Shown piece after piece: positions 8,421 to 17,199 of a stretch of DNA of 64,000 nt. The first letter of the stretch is position 1, and every line of letters starts with the position of its first letter. The stretch comes from CAWDXG01 sp963822115 (GTDB lineage Bacteria > Myxococcota_A > Polyangia > Polyangiales > Polyangiaceae): positions 682,001 to 746,000 of the forward strand of contig CAWGGM010000020.1 in the NCBI GenBank assembly GCA_963822115.1, read 5' to 3'. Both the position numbers and the translations under genes were made by a program. The notes beneath the pieces are model-generated. The model saw nothing but the letters and a program-made list of their open reading frames with translations. It was not told where the DNA came from and ran no database searches.

Positions 8421-9298
8421 CAGAACGCGCCGCCCAGCGCGAGCCCGGCGCGGTGGCGACCCAGCATGGGCATGATCGCGACCTGCGGCTTCACCTCGAC
8501 CTTGTCGCGCGCGAGGACGGCGGCGTCGATGGCGCTGGCTCCGAGCATGCCGATGAAGACGCCGGCGGCCAGCTCGCCGAGGCCGCAGAAGCTGTCGCCC
8601 GAGCCCGAGCAGTTGGCAGATGCGGCTAGCGCATAGCCGAGCACGACCGGCATCCCTACTCGCAGGCCCAGGCTGCCGAAGCCCCGGCCGACGTTGCCGT
8701 GCGCGAAGTGGATGATCGGCGACGCGATGAAGAAGCTGACAGCCCCGAACTCCGCGATGGCGCCGCCTGTGTCGCTGTTCGTGGCAGCGCCGCCGAACAA
8801 GAGCGCGAGGGACGCGCCGTCGGCGGTCAGCGTCTGCCAGCCGTACCAGCGCGTCTCGTAGCGCGGCTTGGGCGGGATGGCCGGCGCGGCCGGGGGCGGA
8901 TAGTAGTAGTAGCCCGTCGGAGCAGGAGCGGGTGGCCCTTGCGGGCGGACGGGTGCCGGCGGCAGCCGTGAGGACTGCGGCGGAGCCGGTGCCGCGCTGG
9001 CGGGCGGTGCCGCGCTTGCAGGCGGAGTCGCGCTGGCAGGCGGTGCCGCGCTCGCCGGCGGTGCCGCGCCGGCGGGTGGCGCCGCACTGCCGGGCGGTGG
9101 AGCAGGGGGCGCCGGCAGGGCTGCGCTGGTGCTCGACTGTGGTGGCGGCTGCACAGGTGGGAACACGCCTTGTGGCGGACCTGCGTCAGCGCTGTCATGC
9201 CCGGCGCCCGTATCCGGGAGCTCGCCGCCCACGGCGGGCACTGCTGCTGCGATAATTACCGTGGAAAAGACAAGCGCGGCCGGAAGCCTCGAGGACAT
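8420..9298 (-). CDS. Membrane protein with long Pro/Ala linker, paralogue of the downstream gene
   Basis: 292 aa from the ATG giving MSSRLPAALVFSTVIIAAAV, a signal peptide. A linker of about 110 residues with repeated APPAS units precedes the conserved domain: ETRWYGWQTLTADGASL, GPIIHFAHGNVGRGFGSLGL-like and RDKVEVKPQVAIMPMLGRH. Compared with the downstream copy it has a much longer linker and YYYYPPP just before the domain. The two genes overlap by one base and form an operon. Confidence 0.7.
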   Translation of the reverse strand: MSSRLPAALVFSTVIIAAAVPAVGGELPDTGAGHDSADAGPPQGVFPPVQPPPQSSTSAALPAPPAPPPGSAAPPAGAAPPASAAPPASATPPASAAPPASAAPAPPQSSRLPPAPVRPQGPPAPAPTGYYYYPPPAAPAIPPKPRYETRWYGWQTLTADGASLALLFGGAATNSDTGGAIAEFGAVSFFIASPIIHFAHGNVGRGFGSLGLRVGMPVVLGYALAASANCSGSGDSFCGLGELAAGVFIGMLGASAIDAAVLARDKVEVKPQVAIMPMLGRHRAGLALGGAF

Positions 9299-9393
9299 TG
9301 TCCGCAGCGTAGCAATCCCTGTGCCACAAGGAAAATCATCGAGCGAAGCGGGCGACACATCCAGTCAGCCGCGCACCGCACGTTGGAGATCCG

Positions 9394-10047
9394 TCAGTTG
9401 TTCGGCGCGCCGCTGCAGATCCAGCTTCGGATCAGATCGATGTCCGACTGGGAGATGCTGCCTGTCTTCGGCATCCTGGTCCCGAAGCAGATCCCGGCGC
9501 CGACGAGCTTGTTGATGATGTAGCTCTTCGACGGATCCCCGGCTGTGACCCGCACCTTGCCGTTGCACTCCATCGACGGGACTCCAACCAGGCTCTTGTA
9601 GGCCGAGCCGGATGCCAGGTTCATGCCGCCGGTGGGGTGGACGCCGGAGTGGCAACCGGGCACGGCGCAGCTCGCGGAGAAGATCGGTTGGATCTGTTGG
9701 GCGAACGACGGCGAGCCGGCCCCGGCGCAGGTGCACGAGGCGCTGGTGCAGGACTGGCCGCTACCGCCCGCGCCGCTACCTCCCGCAGCGCTACCTCCGG
9801 TGCCGCTGCCACCGGTGTTGCTACCTCCTGCAGCGCTACCGCCGGTGCCGCTACCGCCCGCAGCGCTGCCTCCGGTGCCGCTGCCACCCGTAGCGCTACC
9901 TCCGGTGCCGCTGCTGCCGCCACCGGTCGGCGTATTCGAGCTCGACCCCGAGCACGCCGCTAGAGCGAGTGCCACCAGCGCTGTCAGGGCGGAACGAGAA
10001 TACAGATTGCGCCTGGCGCGGCGCGTTGAAGAAAGGGATTCATGCAT
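9394..10047 (-). CDS. Lipoprotein with monoheme-like domain (CX4CH)
   Basis: 217 aa from the ATG giving MHESLSSTRRAR. A hydrophobic segment ends in the lipobox LAAC, then a linker of about 15 GTGGSA/AGGS units. The C-terminal domain has FAQQIQPIFSASCAVPGCHSG, where CAVPGCH is a CX4CH heme-like motif, then LVGVPSMECNGK and GTRMP, whose Met could be the distal ligand, and ends LIRSWICSGA. This is the layout of small lipoprotein cytochromes common in myxobacteria. The divergent neighbour at 10303 has the same fold with a standard CXXCH. Whether heme is attached at CX4CH is not shown by sequence alone. Confidence 0.7.
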   Translation of the reverse strand: MHESLSSTRRARRNLYSRSALTALVALALAACSGSSSNTPTGGGSSGTGGSATGGSGTGGSAAGGSGTGGSAAGGSNTGGSGTGGSAAGGSGAGGSGQSCTSASCTCAGAGSPSFAQQIQPIFSASCAVPGCHSGVHPTGGMNLASGSAYKSLVGVPSMECNGKVRVTAGDPSKSYIINKLVGAGICFGTRMPKTGSISQSDIDLIRSWICSGAPNN

Positions 10048-10302
10048 ATGCCAGGCAGTGTAGCCGAACGTCCGATGCGGCTCACCGGAATAGTTCTCCG
10101 CGCGAAACGTCAAGGGGCCCACGATTTCGATGCGGGTCTGCGCGGGCCGGCCACGTGGCTCACAAAATCGGGCAGCTCGCGCGGCGCGGTGCGTCGACCA
10201 GGCTGCCAACGCCATGGCTGTGTGCGAGGGGATGGGCTACAGGTTGGATCCAGCCCGCATGGCGGGCGCTGCAGGAACTTCCCCTGAACGGAGAGCTTCG
10301 GG

Positions 10303-10737
10303 ATGCGTATTGCTCGTGTACTTCTACTGGTTGGCCTGGTGACGTTGCCCGCGGCCTGTTCGTCGAGCAGCAGCAACAGCGGCGGTCCGGACGTGAGCAA
10401 TCTGTCGCCGACCTGGACCAACGTGTACAGCGCGGTACTGGCAAAGCGCTGCCTGCCCTGCCATTCGACGAGCACGGGTGTGTCGCTGGGCCAGCTCGAC
10501 CTCAGCACGGCGGACAAGGCGTTCACGAACATGGTCGGCGTGCAGGCCAAAGGCTCGCAGTGCGCCGGGAAGGGCACCCTGGTCGTTGCGGGCCAGTCGA
10601 GCTCGAGCCTTCTGGTCCAGAAAGTCGGTCCCAATCCGCCCTGTGGCACCGTCATGCCGTTCGGGCTGGCCCCGCTTTCCAGCAGTGAGCAGAACCTGAT
10701 CAAGGACTGGATCGACAGCGGCGCGACGCAGAACTGA
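10303..10737 (+). CDS. Monoheme c-type cytochrome lipoprotein
   Basis: 144 aa. N-terminus MRIARVLLLVGLVTLPAAC is a lipoprotein signal, followed by a short Ser-rich linker. The domain begins TWTNVYSAVLAKRCLPCHST with one CXXCH, then MVGVQAKGSQCAGKG, a second Cys pair region, and GTVMPFG as likely distal Met, ending LIKDWIDSGATQN. It is clearly related to the divergently transcribed lipoprotein at 9394-10047, which has a longer Gly-rich linker and CX4CH in place of CXXCH. Likely a periplasmic-facing or surface electron carrier; partner proteins may be the heme-porin genes just downstream. Confidence 0.75.
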   Translation: MRIARVLLLVGLVTLPAACSSSSSNSGGPDVSNLSPTWTNVYSAVLAKRCLPCHSTSTGVSLGQLDLSTADKAFTNMVGVQAKGSQCAGKGTLVVAGQSSSSLLVQKVGPNPPCGTVMPFGLAPLSSSEQNLIKDWIDSGATQN

Positions 10738-10820
10738 AGCCCGGATTGGCACTGCAGACGGGGCCCTCGGCGCTGCACGGAGCTTGCAACCGCCACGCGG
10801 TCCGGGGATAAACTCCCGCG

Positions 10821-12203
10821 ATGCTTCGACTTCGCGCGCGCGGCCACCGCGCCGGCTTTCGTCTGCTGCTGCGCCTGCTTCTGCTCTCTGCTCCCGCGCT
10901 CGTCGTGTTGCTGGCGGGGCAGACCGCGCACGCCTACCCGTGGATGATCCGCCACGGCTACGGCGGCTGCACCACCTGCCACATGGATCCGTCGGGCGGC
11001 GAGCTCTTGACCCGCTACGGGCGCGCCCAGGGCGACCTGCTGCTGCGCATGCACTACGGCCACCAGACGGCCAGCCTGGACACGCAGAAACAGGACACTG
11101 ACAGCTTCGACAGTTTCGACAGCTTCGGTGACGACACCAGCCAGGCGAAACCGAAGCCCAAGCCCAAGCCGCCGCCTCCGAAGGCTTCGGGGCCCAGCCC
11201 CACGGCGGGCTTTCTGTGGGGATTGGTGAAGCCACCGGATTGGCTGCTGCTCGGCGGCAGCTACCGACACATGACGATCATTCGGCTGGCGAAGAAGCCG
11301 GGGCAACGGGGCTTCTGGACGTTCCCGATGCAGGCGGACATGTACGGCGGGCTCGAGGCCGGTGGCTTCCGCGCCGAGGCCAGCCTGGGCGTGACCAAGG
11401 TGCCGGCGCAGTTCTTCTACTCGCGCGGCGCGCAGATCACCACGAACCAGGGCGACCAGTTCAATCTGATCTCGCGCACGCACTGGCTGGGCTGGTCGTT
11501 CAACAACGACAAGTACGAGGTGCGCGCCGGCCGCATCAACCTGCCGTTCGGCGTGCGCATCCCCGAGCACGTGATGTGGGTGCGCTCGGCGACACTCACC
11601 GATCGCGAATCGGAGCAGCAGCACGGCGTGGCCTTCGCCTACAACGGCGACGTCTTCCGCGGCGAAATCATGGCCATCGCCGGCAACTACCAGCTCAATC
11701 CCGACCGCTTCCGCGAGCGCGGCTACAGCGGCTATCTGGAGTGGATGGCGGCCGACTGGGCTGCCGTCGGTGCGAGCAGCCTGGTCACGCACGCCCAGGC
11801 GGACATCGTGACCCTGGAAGACCAGCCCACGCTCAGACAGGCGCACGGGCTGTTCGCGCGCGTGGCCGTGGTGCCGCAGGTGGTCGTCCTGGCCGAGGCC
11901 GACGCGCTGTTCAAGTCGCGTCACGATCCGGGCTACGCGGGCTTTCTACAGGGAGACTACGAGCCGGTGCAGGGGCTGCACTTCGACCTGACCGGGGAGG
12001 TGCTCGACCAGGGCTACGAGCCCGGCATCGGCCAGGGCAAGTGGTACGGCCAGGGCCTGCCGCGTTTCGGCGGCTGGGTCAGTGCGTTCTGGTTCTTCCT
12101 GCCGCACTTCGAGATGCGGGTCGACGGCGTGTTGCGCCAGGGAGCCGGGCCCACCAAGTACAACACCTTCGAGCTGCTGACGCAGCTGCACGTGTACCTG
12201 TGA
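10821..12203 (+). CDS. Outer-membrane beta-barrel-like protein with N-terminal CXXCH
   Basis: 460 aa. A long signal peptide (ending AGQTAHA) is followed at once by YPWMIRHGYGGCTTCHMDPSGG, a single heme-binding motif with Cys50, Cys53 and His54. An acidic/Pro-Lys linker (residues about 92-125, KPKPKPKPPPPK) leads to about 330 residues of alternating strands with many aromatic and Gly residues and an ending typical of outer-membrane barrels (NTFELLTQLHVYL). A heme domain fused to a porin is the architecture of Cyc2-type outer-membrane cytochromes, although the heme motif here differs from the Cyc2 consensus. The next gene, 14 bp downstream, encodes another monoheme protein. Confidence 0.65.
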   Translation: MLRLRARGHRAGFRLLLRLLLLSAPALVVLLAGQTAHAYPWMIRHGYGGCTTCHMDPSGGELLTRYGRAQGDLLLRMHYGHQTASLDTQKQDTDSFDSFDSFGDDTSQAKPKPKPKPPPPKASGPSPTAGFLWGLVKPPDWLLLGGSYRHMTIIRLAKKPGQRGFWTFPMQADMYGGLEAGGFRAEASLGVTKVPAQFFYSRGAQITTNQGDQFNLISRTHWLGWSFNNDKYEVRAGRINLPFGVRIPEHVMWVRSATLTDRESEQQHGVAFAYNGDVFRGEIMAIAGNYQLNPDRFRERGYSGYLEWMAADWAAVGASSLVTHAQADIVTLEDQPTLRQAHGLFARVAVVPQVVVLAEADALFKSRHDPGYAGFLQGDYEPVQGLHFDLTGEVLDQGYEPGIGQGKWYGQGLPRFGGWVSAFWFFLPHFEMRVDGVLRQGAGPTKYNTFELLTQLHVYL

Positions 12204-12217
12204 CCGGGGAGAGAGCC

Positions 12218-12721
12218 ATGCGTATCAGGACCCTGTCAGCATCTCCGGCCTTCCTCGCGGCACTGTTTGCTGCGGTTTTCGTGCTGCTTCCGGCTCGCCC
12301 GGCTCACGCCAGTCCGACCTATCCCGGGCTCCTGCAGAAGGACCTGGGTATGCCGTGCCCGCCGCCCTGCACCGTCTGCCACCAGGACAGGAACGGCGGG
12401 CTGTACACGGTCGACAAGCCGTTCGGGGCGACGATGTACATGTATGGTCTGCGGGGCCAGAACCCGGACAGCCTGCACAACGCGCTGAAGGCGATCGAAA
12501 ACTCGACGTCGACCATCGATAGCGACAACGACGGCATCGAAGACATCGCGGAGCTGAAGGCCGGCACCGACCCCAACAGCAGCGCCAACGGCAGCCTGTG
12601 CGCCCCGACCTACGGCTGCGGCGCGCACATCGCGCCGCGCCCGCACGAAAGCGGCCTGGGCGCACTGCTCGCGGCGCTTGCCGGCTTCGTGCTTCTCGTT
12701 GGAATGCGCCGGCGGCGCTAG
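12218..12721 (+). CDS. Monoheme protein with MYXO-CTERM-like tail
   Basis: 167 aa, start ATG 12218 with GGGGAGAG upstream, 14 bp after the heme-barrel gene. A signal peptide (ending ARPAHA) is followed by TYPGLLQKDLGMPCPPPCTVC and His, so CTVCH is a CXXCH motif with extra Cys nearby. A short calcium-binding-like repeat follows (DSDNDGIEDIAELKAGTDPN, thrombospondin type 3 style). The C-terminus is Cys-containing (CAPTYGCG), then a hydrophobic stretch GLGALLAALAGFVLLVGM and RRRR, the layout of MYXO-CTERM surface-sorting tails. Probably exposed at the surface and functionally linked to the heme barrel upstream. Confidence 0.75.
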   Translation: MRIRTLSASPAFLAALFAAVFVLLPARPAHASPTYPGLLQKDLGMPCPPPCTVCHQDRNGGLYTVDKPFGATMYMYGLRGQNPDSLHNALKAIENSTSTIDSDNDGIEDIAELKAGTDPNSSANGSLCAPTYGCGAHIAPRPHESGLGALLAALAGFVLLVGMRRRR

Positions 12722-12958
12722 GCGCTCCAGGCCACTCGCCCGTGTTCTTCGCGGGCTACGCGGACAGTCTGCCTGCTCGCTGGCGGCTCCGGGTACTTCA
12801 TCTACTGGCAGCAGCCCGGACGTGCCCCGTTGCGGCACGGCCGCCGGCGTGCGCTTCCGCTGTCGGGTCGGTCCGGACTACAGCACGTCCGACACGCCGC
12901 ACTGCCAGTGCGGTCGACGCCCTTCCTTGATCCCGAACCCCTTGAAAGAAGGTCCGCC

Positions 12959-14575
12959 ATGGTGAGACGAGCAAGAATCTTCGCGTTGCTGGCGATAGGA
13001 AGCCTGGGCGCCGCTGGAATCGTCAGCGGCTGCGGCAGCTCCAGCAATGCCGGTTTTGCCTCTGCAAGCGCAGGTGCCGATGGAGGAGGCGCCGGGGGAA
13101 CGGCGGGTATCGATGGCGGTTCAACCGGTGGCTCGGCCGGCACGAGTACCGGCGGCGGCGGCGTCGATGCCGGTGGCGGCACGGCCGGCACGAGCACGGG
13201 CGGCACGGCCGGCACGGCAGGCACGGGTACCGGTGGTACAGCCGGCACCGGCACGGGCGGTACGGCCGGCACCGGCACGGGCGGTACGGCCGGCACCGGC
13301 ACGGGCGGCACGGCCGGCACCGGTACGGGCGGTACCGCGGGTGCCGGTGGCACAGCGGGTGGCTGCACCTCGAGCGCCCAGTGCCCGCCGGGCGCTCCCT
13401 ACTGCAACACGGGCACTGGCGTCTGCGTGGAGTGCCTGGGCAACGCCAACTGCTCCGGCAACCAGTTCCGCAAGGTCTGCGACACCACGACGAACACCTG
13501 CGTCCAGTGCAACGCGGACACGGACTGCGCCGGCGGAACCAATTTGTATTGCGACACCGGTACGCACCGGTGCGTGCAGTGTCTGACGACGGCGAACTGC
13601 GGTAGCCCGAACCTGGCGTGCGATACGGCGACGAATCAGTGCGTGTCCACGTGTACCGGCAGCGGCAGCTGTCCCACGGGGACGCCCTACTGCGCAAGCC
13701 AGGGCTACTGTGTCGAGTGTCTGAGCAGCACGAATTGCAGCGCGAACCAGTTCCGCAAGGTCTGCAACACCACGACCGGCAGCTGCGTCCAGTGTCTGAG
13801 TGATGCGAACTGCCCCACCAATCGGCCCTACTGCGACACGACCCAGAGCAGGTGTGTGCAGTGTCTGACCGACGCGAACTGCGGCAACCCGAGCCTGGTG
13901 TGCACCAACGGCCGGTGCGAGTGCCCGGCGGGGCAGAGGCTGTGCGGCGGATCGTGCGTCGACACGCAGACCGATCCGAACAATTGCGGCGGCTGCGGGA
14001 ACCAGTGCATTCCGGGCTACGCGTGCGTGAGCGGCGCGTGCCAGTGCCCGACCGGTTCGCAGAGTTGCGGTGGTCAGTTCTGCCATGATCTGCAGACCGA
14101 CCCGAACCACTGCGGCACGTGCCAGACGCAGTGCAATCGCGATCAGACGTGCAGCGGTGGAACCTGCGTCTGCCGGCCCGGCCTGAGCGCGTGCAACAAC
14201 GGCTGCGTCGACACACAGACCGACCCGAATAACTGCGGCGGCTGTGGCAACGTCTGCAACAACGGTCAGGCCTGCCAGGGCGGCACATGCGTTGCCAGCT
14301 GCTCGGGCGGGACGACCGCCTGCACGCAGAACAACCTGACTGCCTGCGTCGACACACAGAGCGATCCGCAGAACTGCGGACAGTGCGGGCAGCAATGCAG
14401 CCGTGGCCAGGTGTGCGCCAACGGCAGGTGCCGAGACTACGCGGCGGCTCTCACCTGCAACCAATGCCCCTGCAGCGCATGCCCCTACCTCATCGACAAC
14501 GGCAACCCGGCCTGCTGCAATTCGGTCAACTACGGGTTGATCTGCGTTGACAGCAACAACTCGTGCCCGCCATGA
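12959..14575 (+). CDS. Cys-rich lipoprotein with Stig1-like repeats
   Basis: 538 aa. Lipobox IVSGC after a basic/hydrophobic N-terminus; start supported by GAAAGAAGG 8-9 bases upstream. A linker of TAGTGTGG repeats (about residues 40-135) is followed by a series of Cys-rich modules. The first half has CVECLGNANCS-like units repeated six to seven times (also CVQCLTDANCG), the second half has CVDTQTDPNNCGGCGNxC units typical of Stig1-like repeats in myxobacterial surface proteins. The end is CNQCPCSACPYLIDNGNPACC. It is likely an exported protein stabilised by disulfides. Role unknown; adhesion or matrix function would fit. Confidence 0.8.
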   Translation: MVRRARIFALLAIGSLGAAGIVSGCGSSSNAGFASASAGADGGGAGGTAGIDGGSTGGSAGTSTGGGGVDAGGGTAGTSTGGTAGTAGTGTGGTAGTGTGGTAGTGTGGTAGTGTGGTAGTGTGGTAGAGGTAGGCTSSAQCPPGAPYCNTGTGVCVECLGNANCSGNQFRKVCDTTTNTCVQCNADTDCAGGTNLYCDTGTHRCVQCLTTANCGSPNLACDTATNQCVSTCTGSGSCPTGTPYCASQGYCVECLSSTNCSANQFRKVCNTTTGSCVQCLSDANCPTNRPYCDTTQSRCVQCLTDANCGNPSLVCTNGRCECPAGQRLCGGSCVDTQTDPNNCGGCGNQCIPGYACVSGACQCPTGSQSCGGQFCHDLQTDPNHCGTCQTQCNRDQTCSGGTCVCRPGLSACNNGCVDTQTDPNNCGGCGNVCNNGQACQGGTCVASCSGGTTACTQNNLTACVDTQSDPQNCGQCGQQCSRGQVCANGRCRDYAAALTCNQCPCSACPYLIDNGNPACCNSVNYGLICVDSNNSCPP

Positions 14576-14578
14576 CAT

Positions 14579-14701
14579 GGCCTGACAGCAGGCTGGTCCC
14601 GACAGACTGTCGGAACGCCCGGACCTGACCAGCCTGCTGTCGGCCTCCAACCGGCGGGTCGGAGCTTCTTCCTCCAGCTCCGGCCCGCCCTTCCTTTCTT
14701 G
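14579..14701 (+). terminator. Two consecutive hairpins, second with T-rich tail
   Basis: The first structure pairs 14579-14598 with 14627-14645 (19 pairs with one bulged T) and its loop contains a smaller perfect hairpin, CCGACAG-A-CTGTCGG (14599-14613). The second pairs GGCGGGTCGGAGC (14653-14665) with GCTCCGGCCCGCC (14677-14689), all paired if one G-U is allowed, followed by CTTCCTTTCTT. The second hairpin is a good intrinsic terminator for the Stig1-like gene; the first may be part of it or an independent RNA structure. Confidence 0.75.
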
Positions 14702-14798
14702 ACGCCCGGCAGGCGAGCTCCCGGCGCAAGGCGACGGCGCTTGCCCCCCGCTGCGAACGCGCCAGACTCCCGATTCCGAACCAGGAGCGAGACGCAAC

Positions 14799-15308
14799 AT
14801 GGCTGGTATCGAAGATCTTTCGCATGAACAACTGCTCGAGCTGACCCGCAACTTTGCCAAGAACTGGTTGGCCCACGACGGCCTCTGGTTCCAGGCGGTC
14901 GAACGCGCTCACGGCCTCGATGAAGCCATCGTCCTGGATGCGGAGGCGTGGGGGCGCTTTTCTCCGATCGAGGCCAAGCGGATCAAGGCGCTGTTGAACC
15001 TGCCGGAGCGAGGCGGGCTCGAGGCGCTCAAGAAGGCGCTCGACTACCGGTTGTACGCGGTCCTCAACCGGCAGACTTCGGAGCTTTCCGACGGCGTGCT
15101 CCGGTTTTTCATGAACGATTGCCGCGTGCAGAGCACCCGCAAGCGCAAGGGCCTGCCGGACTTTCCCTGCAAGCAGGTGGGCCTCGTCGAGTATTCGACC
15201 TTCGCCAAGACGATCGATCCGCGCATCGAAACGCGCTGCATCGCCTGCCCGCCGGATGCGCACCCCGACGAGTACTACTGCGGCTGGGAGTTCCGTCTAG
15301 AAGAGTAG
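14799..15308 (+). CDS. DUF6125-like cytosolic protein
   Basis: 169 aa, no signal peptide. The N-terminus LSHEQLLELTRNFAKNWLAH followed by DGLWFQAVERAHGLDEAIVL, the central RFSPIEAKRIK and the C-terminal GLPDFPCKQVGLVEYSTFAK, IDPRIETRCIACPPDAHPDE and CGWEF are the blocks I associate with DUF6125. Four conserved Cys (in DCR, FPC, RCIAC) could bind a metal or cofactor. Members occur in many anaerobes and deltaproteobacteria; no reaction has been assigned as far as I know. Confidence 0.7.
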   Translation: MAGIEDLSHEQLLELTRNFAKNWLAHDGLWFQAVERAHGLDEAIVLDAEAWGRFSPIEAKRIKALLNLPERGGLEALKKALDYRLYAVLNRQTSELSDGVLRFFMNDCRVQSTRKRKGLPDFPCKQVGLVEYSTFAKTIDPRIETRCIACPPDAHPDEYYCGWEFRLEE

Positions 15309-15321
15309 GGCAGCCGAGCGC

Positions 15322-15341
15322 CGCTCGCGAGCGAGCGGCAA
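15322..15341 (+). terminator. GC-rich hairpin after the DUF6125-like gene
   Basis: GCCGCTCG (15322-15329) pairs perfectly with CGAGCGGC (15334-15341) around a 4-base loop, 13 bp after the stop codon. No T-run follows, so it may be a weak or factor-assisted terminator. Confidence 0.35.
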
Positions 15342-15379
15342 CCGATCGCGCGGCGTGCTACTCTCGAGTGAGGGGTAGC

Positions 15380-16387
15380 GTGCGCGCTCGTTGCTTTTCG
15401 AAGAACTTCCACGTCGCCGTCGCGTGCCTGGCGCTCGCCGGCTGCGGTGGGCACGCAAGCCTGGGCACGGCGCCGCCGCTCAAGGCGCCCGACGCCGCAA
15501 CGGATGCCGGAGCCGATGCCGGGAGCGTCGCTCCCGGGTCGGCGTGTCCCACGGGCAAGCAGCCGGTCAATCTGACGGCGGAAGGGACACACGCAGCCGG
15601 CATCGCCGTCGACAGCCAGTACGTTTATTTCACCGATGAGCTGGAGACGGTCCGCAAGGTGCCGGTGTGCGGGGGACCCGTCACCGACATCGCGCTCGGG
15701 CAGGGCACGCCCCTCGGCATCATCGTTGCAAACAACTGGCTCTACTGGATCAACGGCGGCAAGCAGGCCGACAACGGCGAGGTCGTGCAGGTGCCGAGAA
15801 ACGGCACATCGATCACGTTCATCGCCCGCCAGCTCAGGGGTCCCAGGGCTATCGTCCGCGACGCGACCTCGGTGTATTTCTCGACCTCGAGCGGGGAGCT
15901 CTCGTCGTTCCCGGTCGCGGGCGGGCCCGTGAAGAAGCTGGCCGACCAGGCCAGCGGCTACGCGTGCCTCGCAGTGGACAACGCCTACGTCTACTACGCC
16001 AACTACAGCGAGGTCGGGCGGGTCCCGAAGAACGGCGGGGCAGTCGAGCCGCTGACGGATCAGGCGCCTTTCGGCTGGTGCGTCGCCGTGGACGATCAGT
16101 GGGTGTACTTCACCAACTACCAGGGGCCGCTGATGCGCATCGCGAAGTCGGGCGGCGCGCCCCAGACGCTGTCGCCGCCCGGGCCGGAGCGTTACGTGAC
16201 GCTGGACGCCAACTACATCTACTACACGCAGGACGGCTTTGGCGGTCCTGCGGTACTCCGCATCCCGAAGAGCGGCGGAAAGCCGCAGACAATAGCGAAC
16301 GGCATCGGGGAAACGGGCCAGCTCGTCGTTACGGACAAGGCGTTCTTCTGGACCGACGACGCGGGGCTGTGGCGGCTCGACAGGTAG
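15380..16387 (+). CDS. Lipoprotein with beta-propeller-like repeats
   Basis: 335 aa from GTG 15380, preferred because GAGGGG lies about 5 bases upstream; GTG 15368 is an alternative. The signal VRARCFSKNFHVAVACLALA ends in the lipobox AGC. After a short Ala/Asp linker there are about seven repeats of about 40 residues with the pattern xxVYFTxxxxxxxxRVPKxGG (for example YVYFTDELETVRKVPVCGG, WVYFTNYQGPLMRIAKSGG, YIYYTQDGF...RIPKSGG), the style of DUF5050/Kelch-like propellers in myxobacterial lipoproteins. Probably a surface or periplasmic binding protein; ligand unknown. Confidence 0.8.
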   Translation: MRARCFSKNFHVAVACLALAGCGGHASLGTAPPLKAPDAATDAGADAGSVAPGSACPTGKQPVNLTAEGTHAAGIAVDSQYVYFTDELETVRKVPVCGGPVTDIALGQGTPLGIIVANNWLYWINGGKQADNGEVVQVPRNGTSITFIARQLRGPRAIVRDATSVYFSTSSGELSSFPVAGGPVKKLADQASGYACLAVDNAYVYYANYSEVGRVPKNGGAVEPLTDQAPFGWCVAVDDQWVYFTNYQGPLMRIAKSGGAPQTLSPPGPERYVTLDANYIYYTQDGFGGPAVLRIPKSGGKPQTIANGIGETGQLVVTDKAFFWTDDAGLWRLDR

Positions 16388-16423
16388 ACCGTGCGGCGGA
16401 GCGCACCGCCCCAGCGCGGCTCC

Positions 16424-17107
16424 CTACAACGGAGGCGGCCGCGTGGTGTTCCACACGGTCCTGAGCTCCGGAGTGGTGGCTTCGCTGGGCGTGGCAACGT
16501 CGAAGCCGGCGGTCACGGCGACGCCCAGGGCGAAGCCGCCGACGCGCCGGACGCCGGTCACCTGCTTGGTTCTGTCGCCCGCGGGGCCGTAGCGCCACGC
16601 GATGTCGCTGGGCGTGAAGTCCAGCGACGCGAACAGCATGGCTCCGGTGTGCAGGCCGAGGATGCCGTGCGTGCGATCGGAGACGCCGAGGCGAAGCGTG
16701 CCGAACCAGCTGTGCACGTCGTAGCCTTCCGGCCCGTAGCGCCGCTCGTTGTTCTGGTACGAGTGGCGTCCGGCTCCGAGCATGACGTCGAAGGTGAGCC
16801 AGTTGGTGAACGGCGCCCAGCCGCCCATGAAGGCGCCGTAGCCCTGCAGCGATTCCTGCGGCAGGTTGGCCGCTTCGACGAAGCCGCCGATCTGGGCGTA
16901 GCTCGAGCGCAGGCGCAGCATTCCGCCGCCGAGCGCATGCGCGTCCGCCCGCGAGCCGCTGGCCAGGACGCCCATTCCAGCGTAGCCGTCAAGGCCAACC
17001 GACAGCGTCGGCGGCCTTGCCATATGGATGGTCGCTTCCGCGTGCTGGGCGGCGGCTGGCCACGCCGTGGCGAAGAACGCCACTGGCCAGCAGGAAAGAC
17101 AACGCAA
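16424..17107 (-). CDS. Secreted outer-membrane-type protein, probable frameshift in signal peptide
   Basis: 227 aa when read from TTG at 17107, but the N-terminus LRCLSCWPVAFFATAWPAAA is a poor start. Ten bases upstream an ATG (17117) in another frame gives MARFALSFLLASGV, a normal signal-peptide start. Joining the two frames near 17080 (one extra base in the window) would give a standard signal ending AWPAAAQ. The mature protein has repeated strands with Gly and aromatic residues (GYAGMGVLASGSRADAHALG, YGAFMGGWAPFTNWLTFDVM), fitting an outer-membrane barrel. It is divergent from the secreted protein at 17200. Function unknown. Confidence 0.6.
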   Translation of the reverse strand: MRCLSCWPVAFFATAWPAAAQHAEATIHMARPPTLSVGLDGYAGMGVLASGSRADAHALGGGMLRLRSSYAQIGGFVEAANLPQESLQGYGAFMGGWAPFTNWLTFDVMLGAGRHSYQNNERRYGPEGYDVHSWFGTLRLGVSDRTHGILGLHTGAMLFASLDFTPSDIAWRYGPAGDRTKQVTGVRRVGGFALGVAVTAGFDVATPSEATTPELRTVWNTTRPPPL

Positions 17108-17199
17108 ACCGGGCCATCTTCCCCAGTAGTGCCACGCGCTGCGTTTTCCGGCTCGTTGCAGTTTCGGAATTCCGGCGGCGCTGATCTACCATCGTCGAC

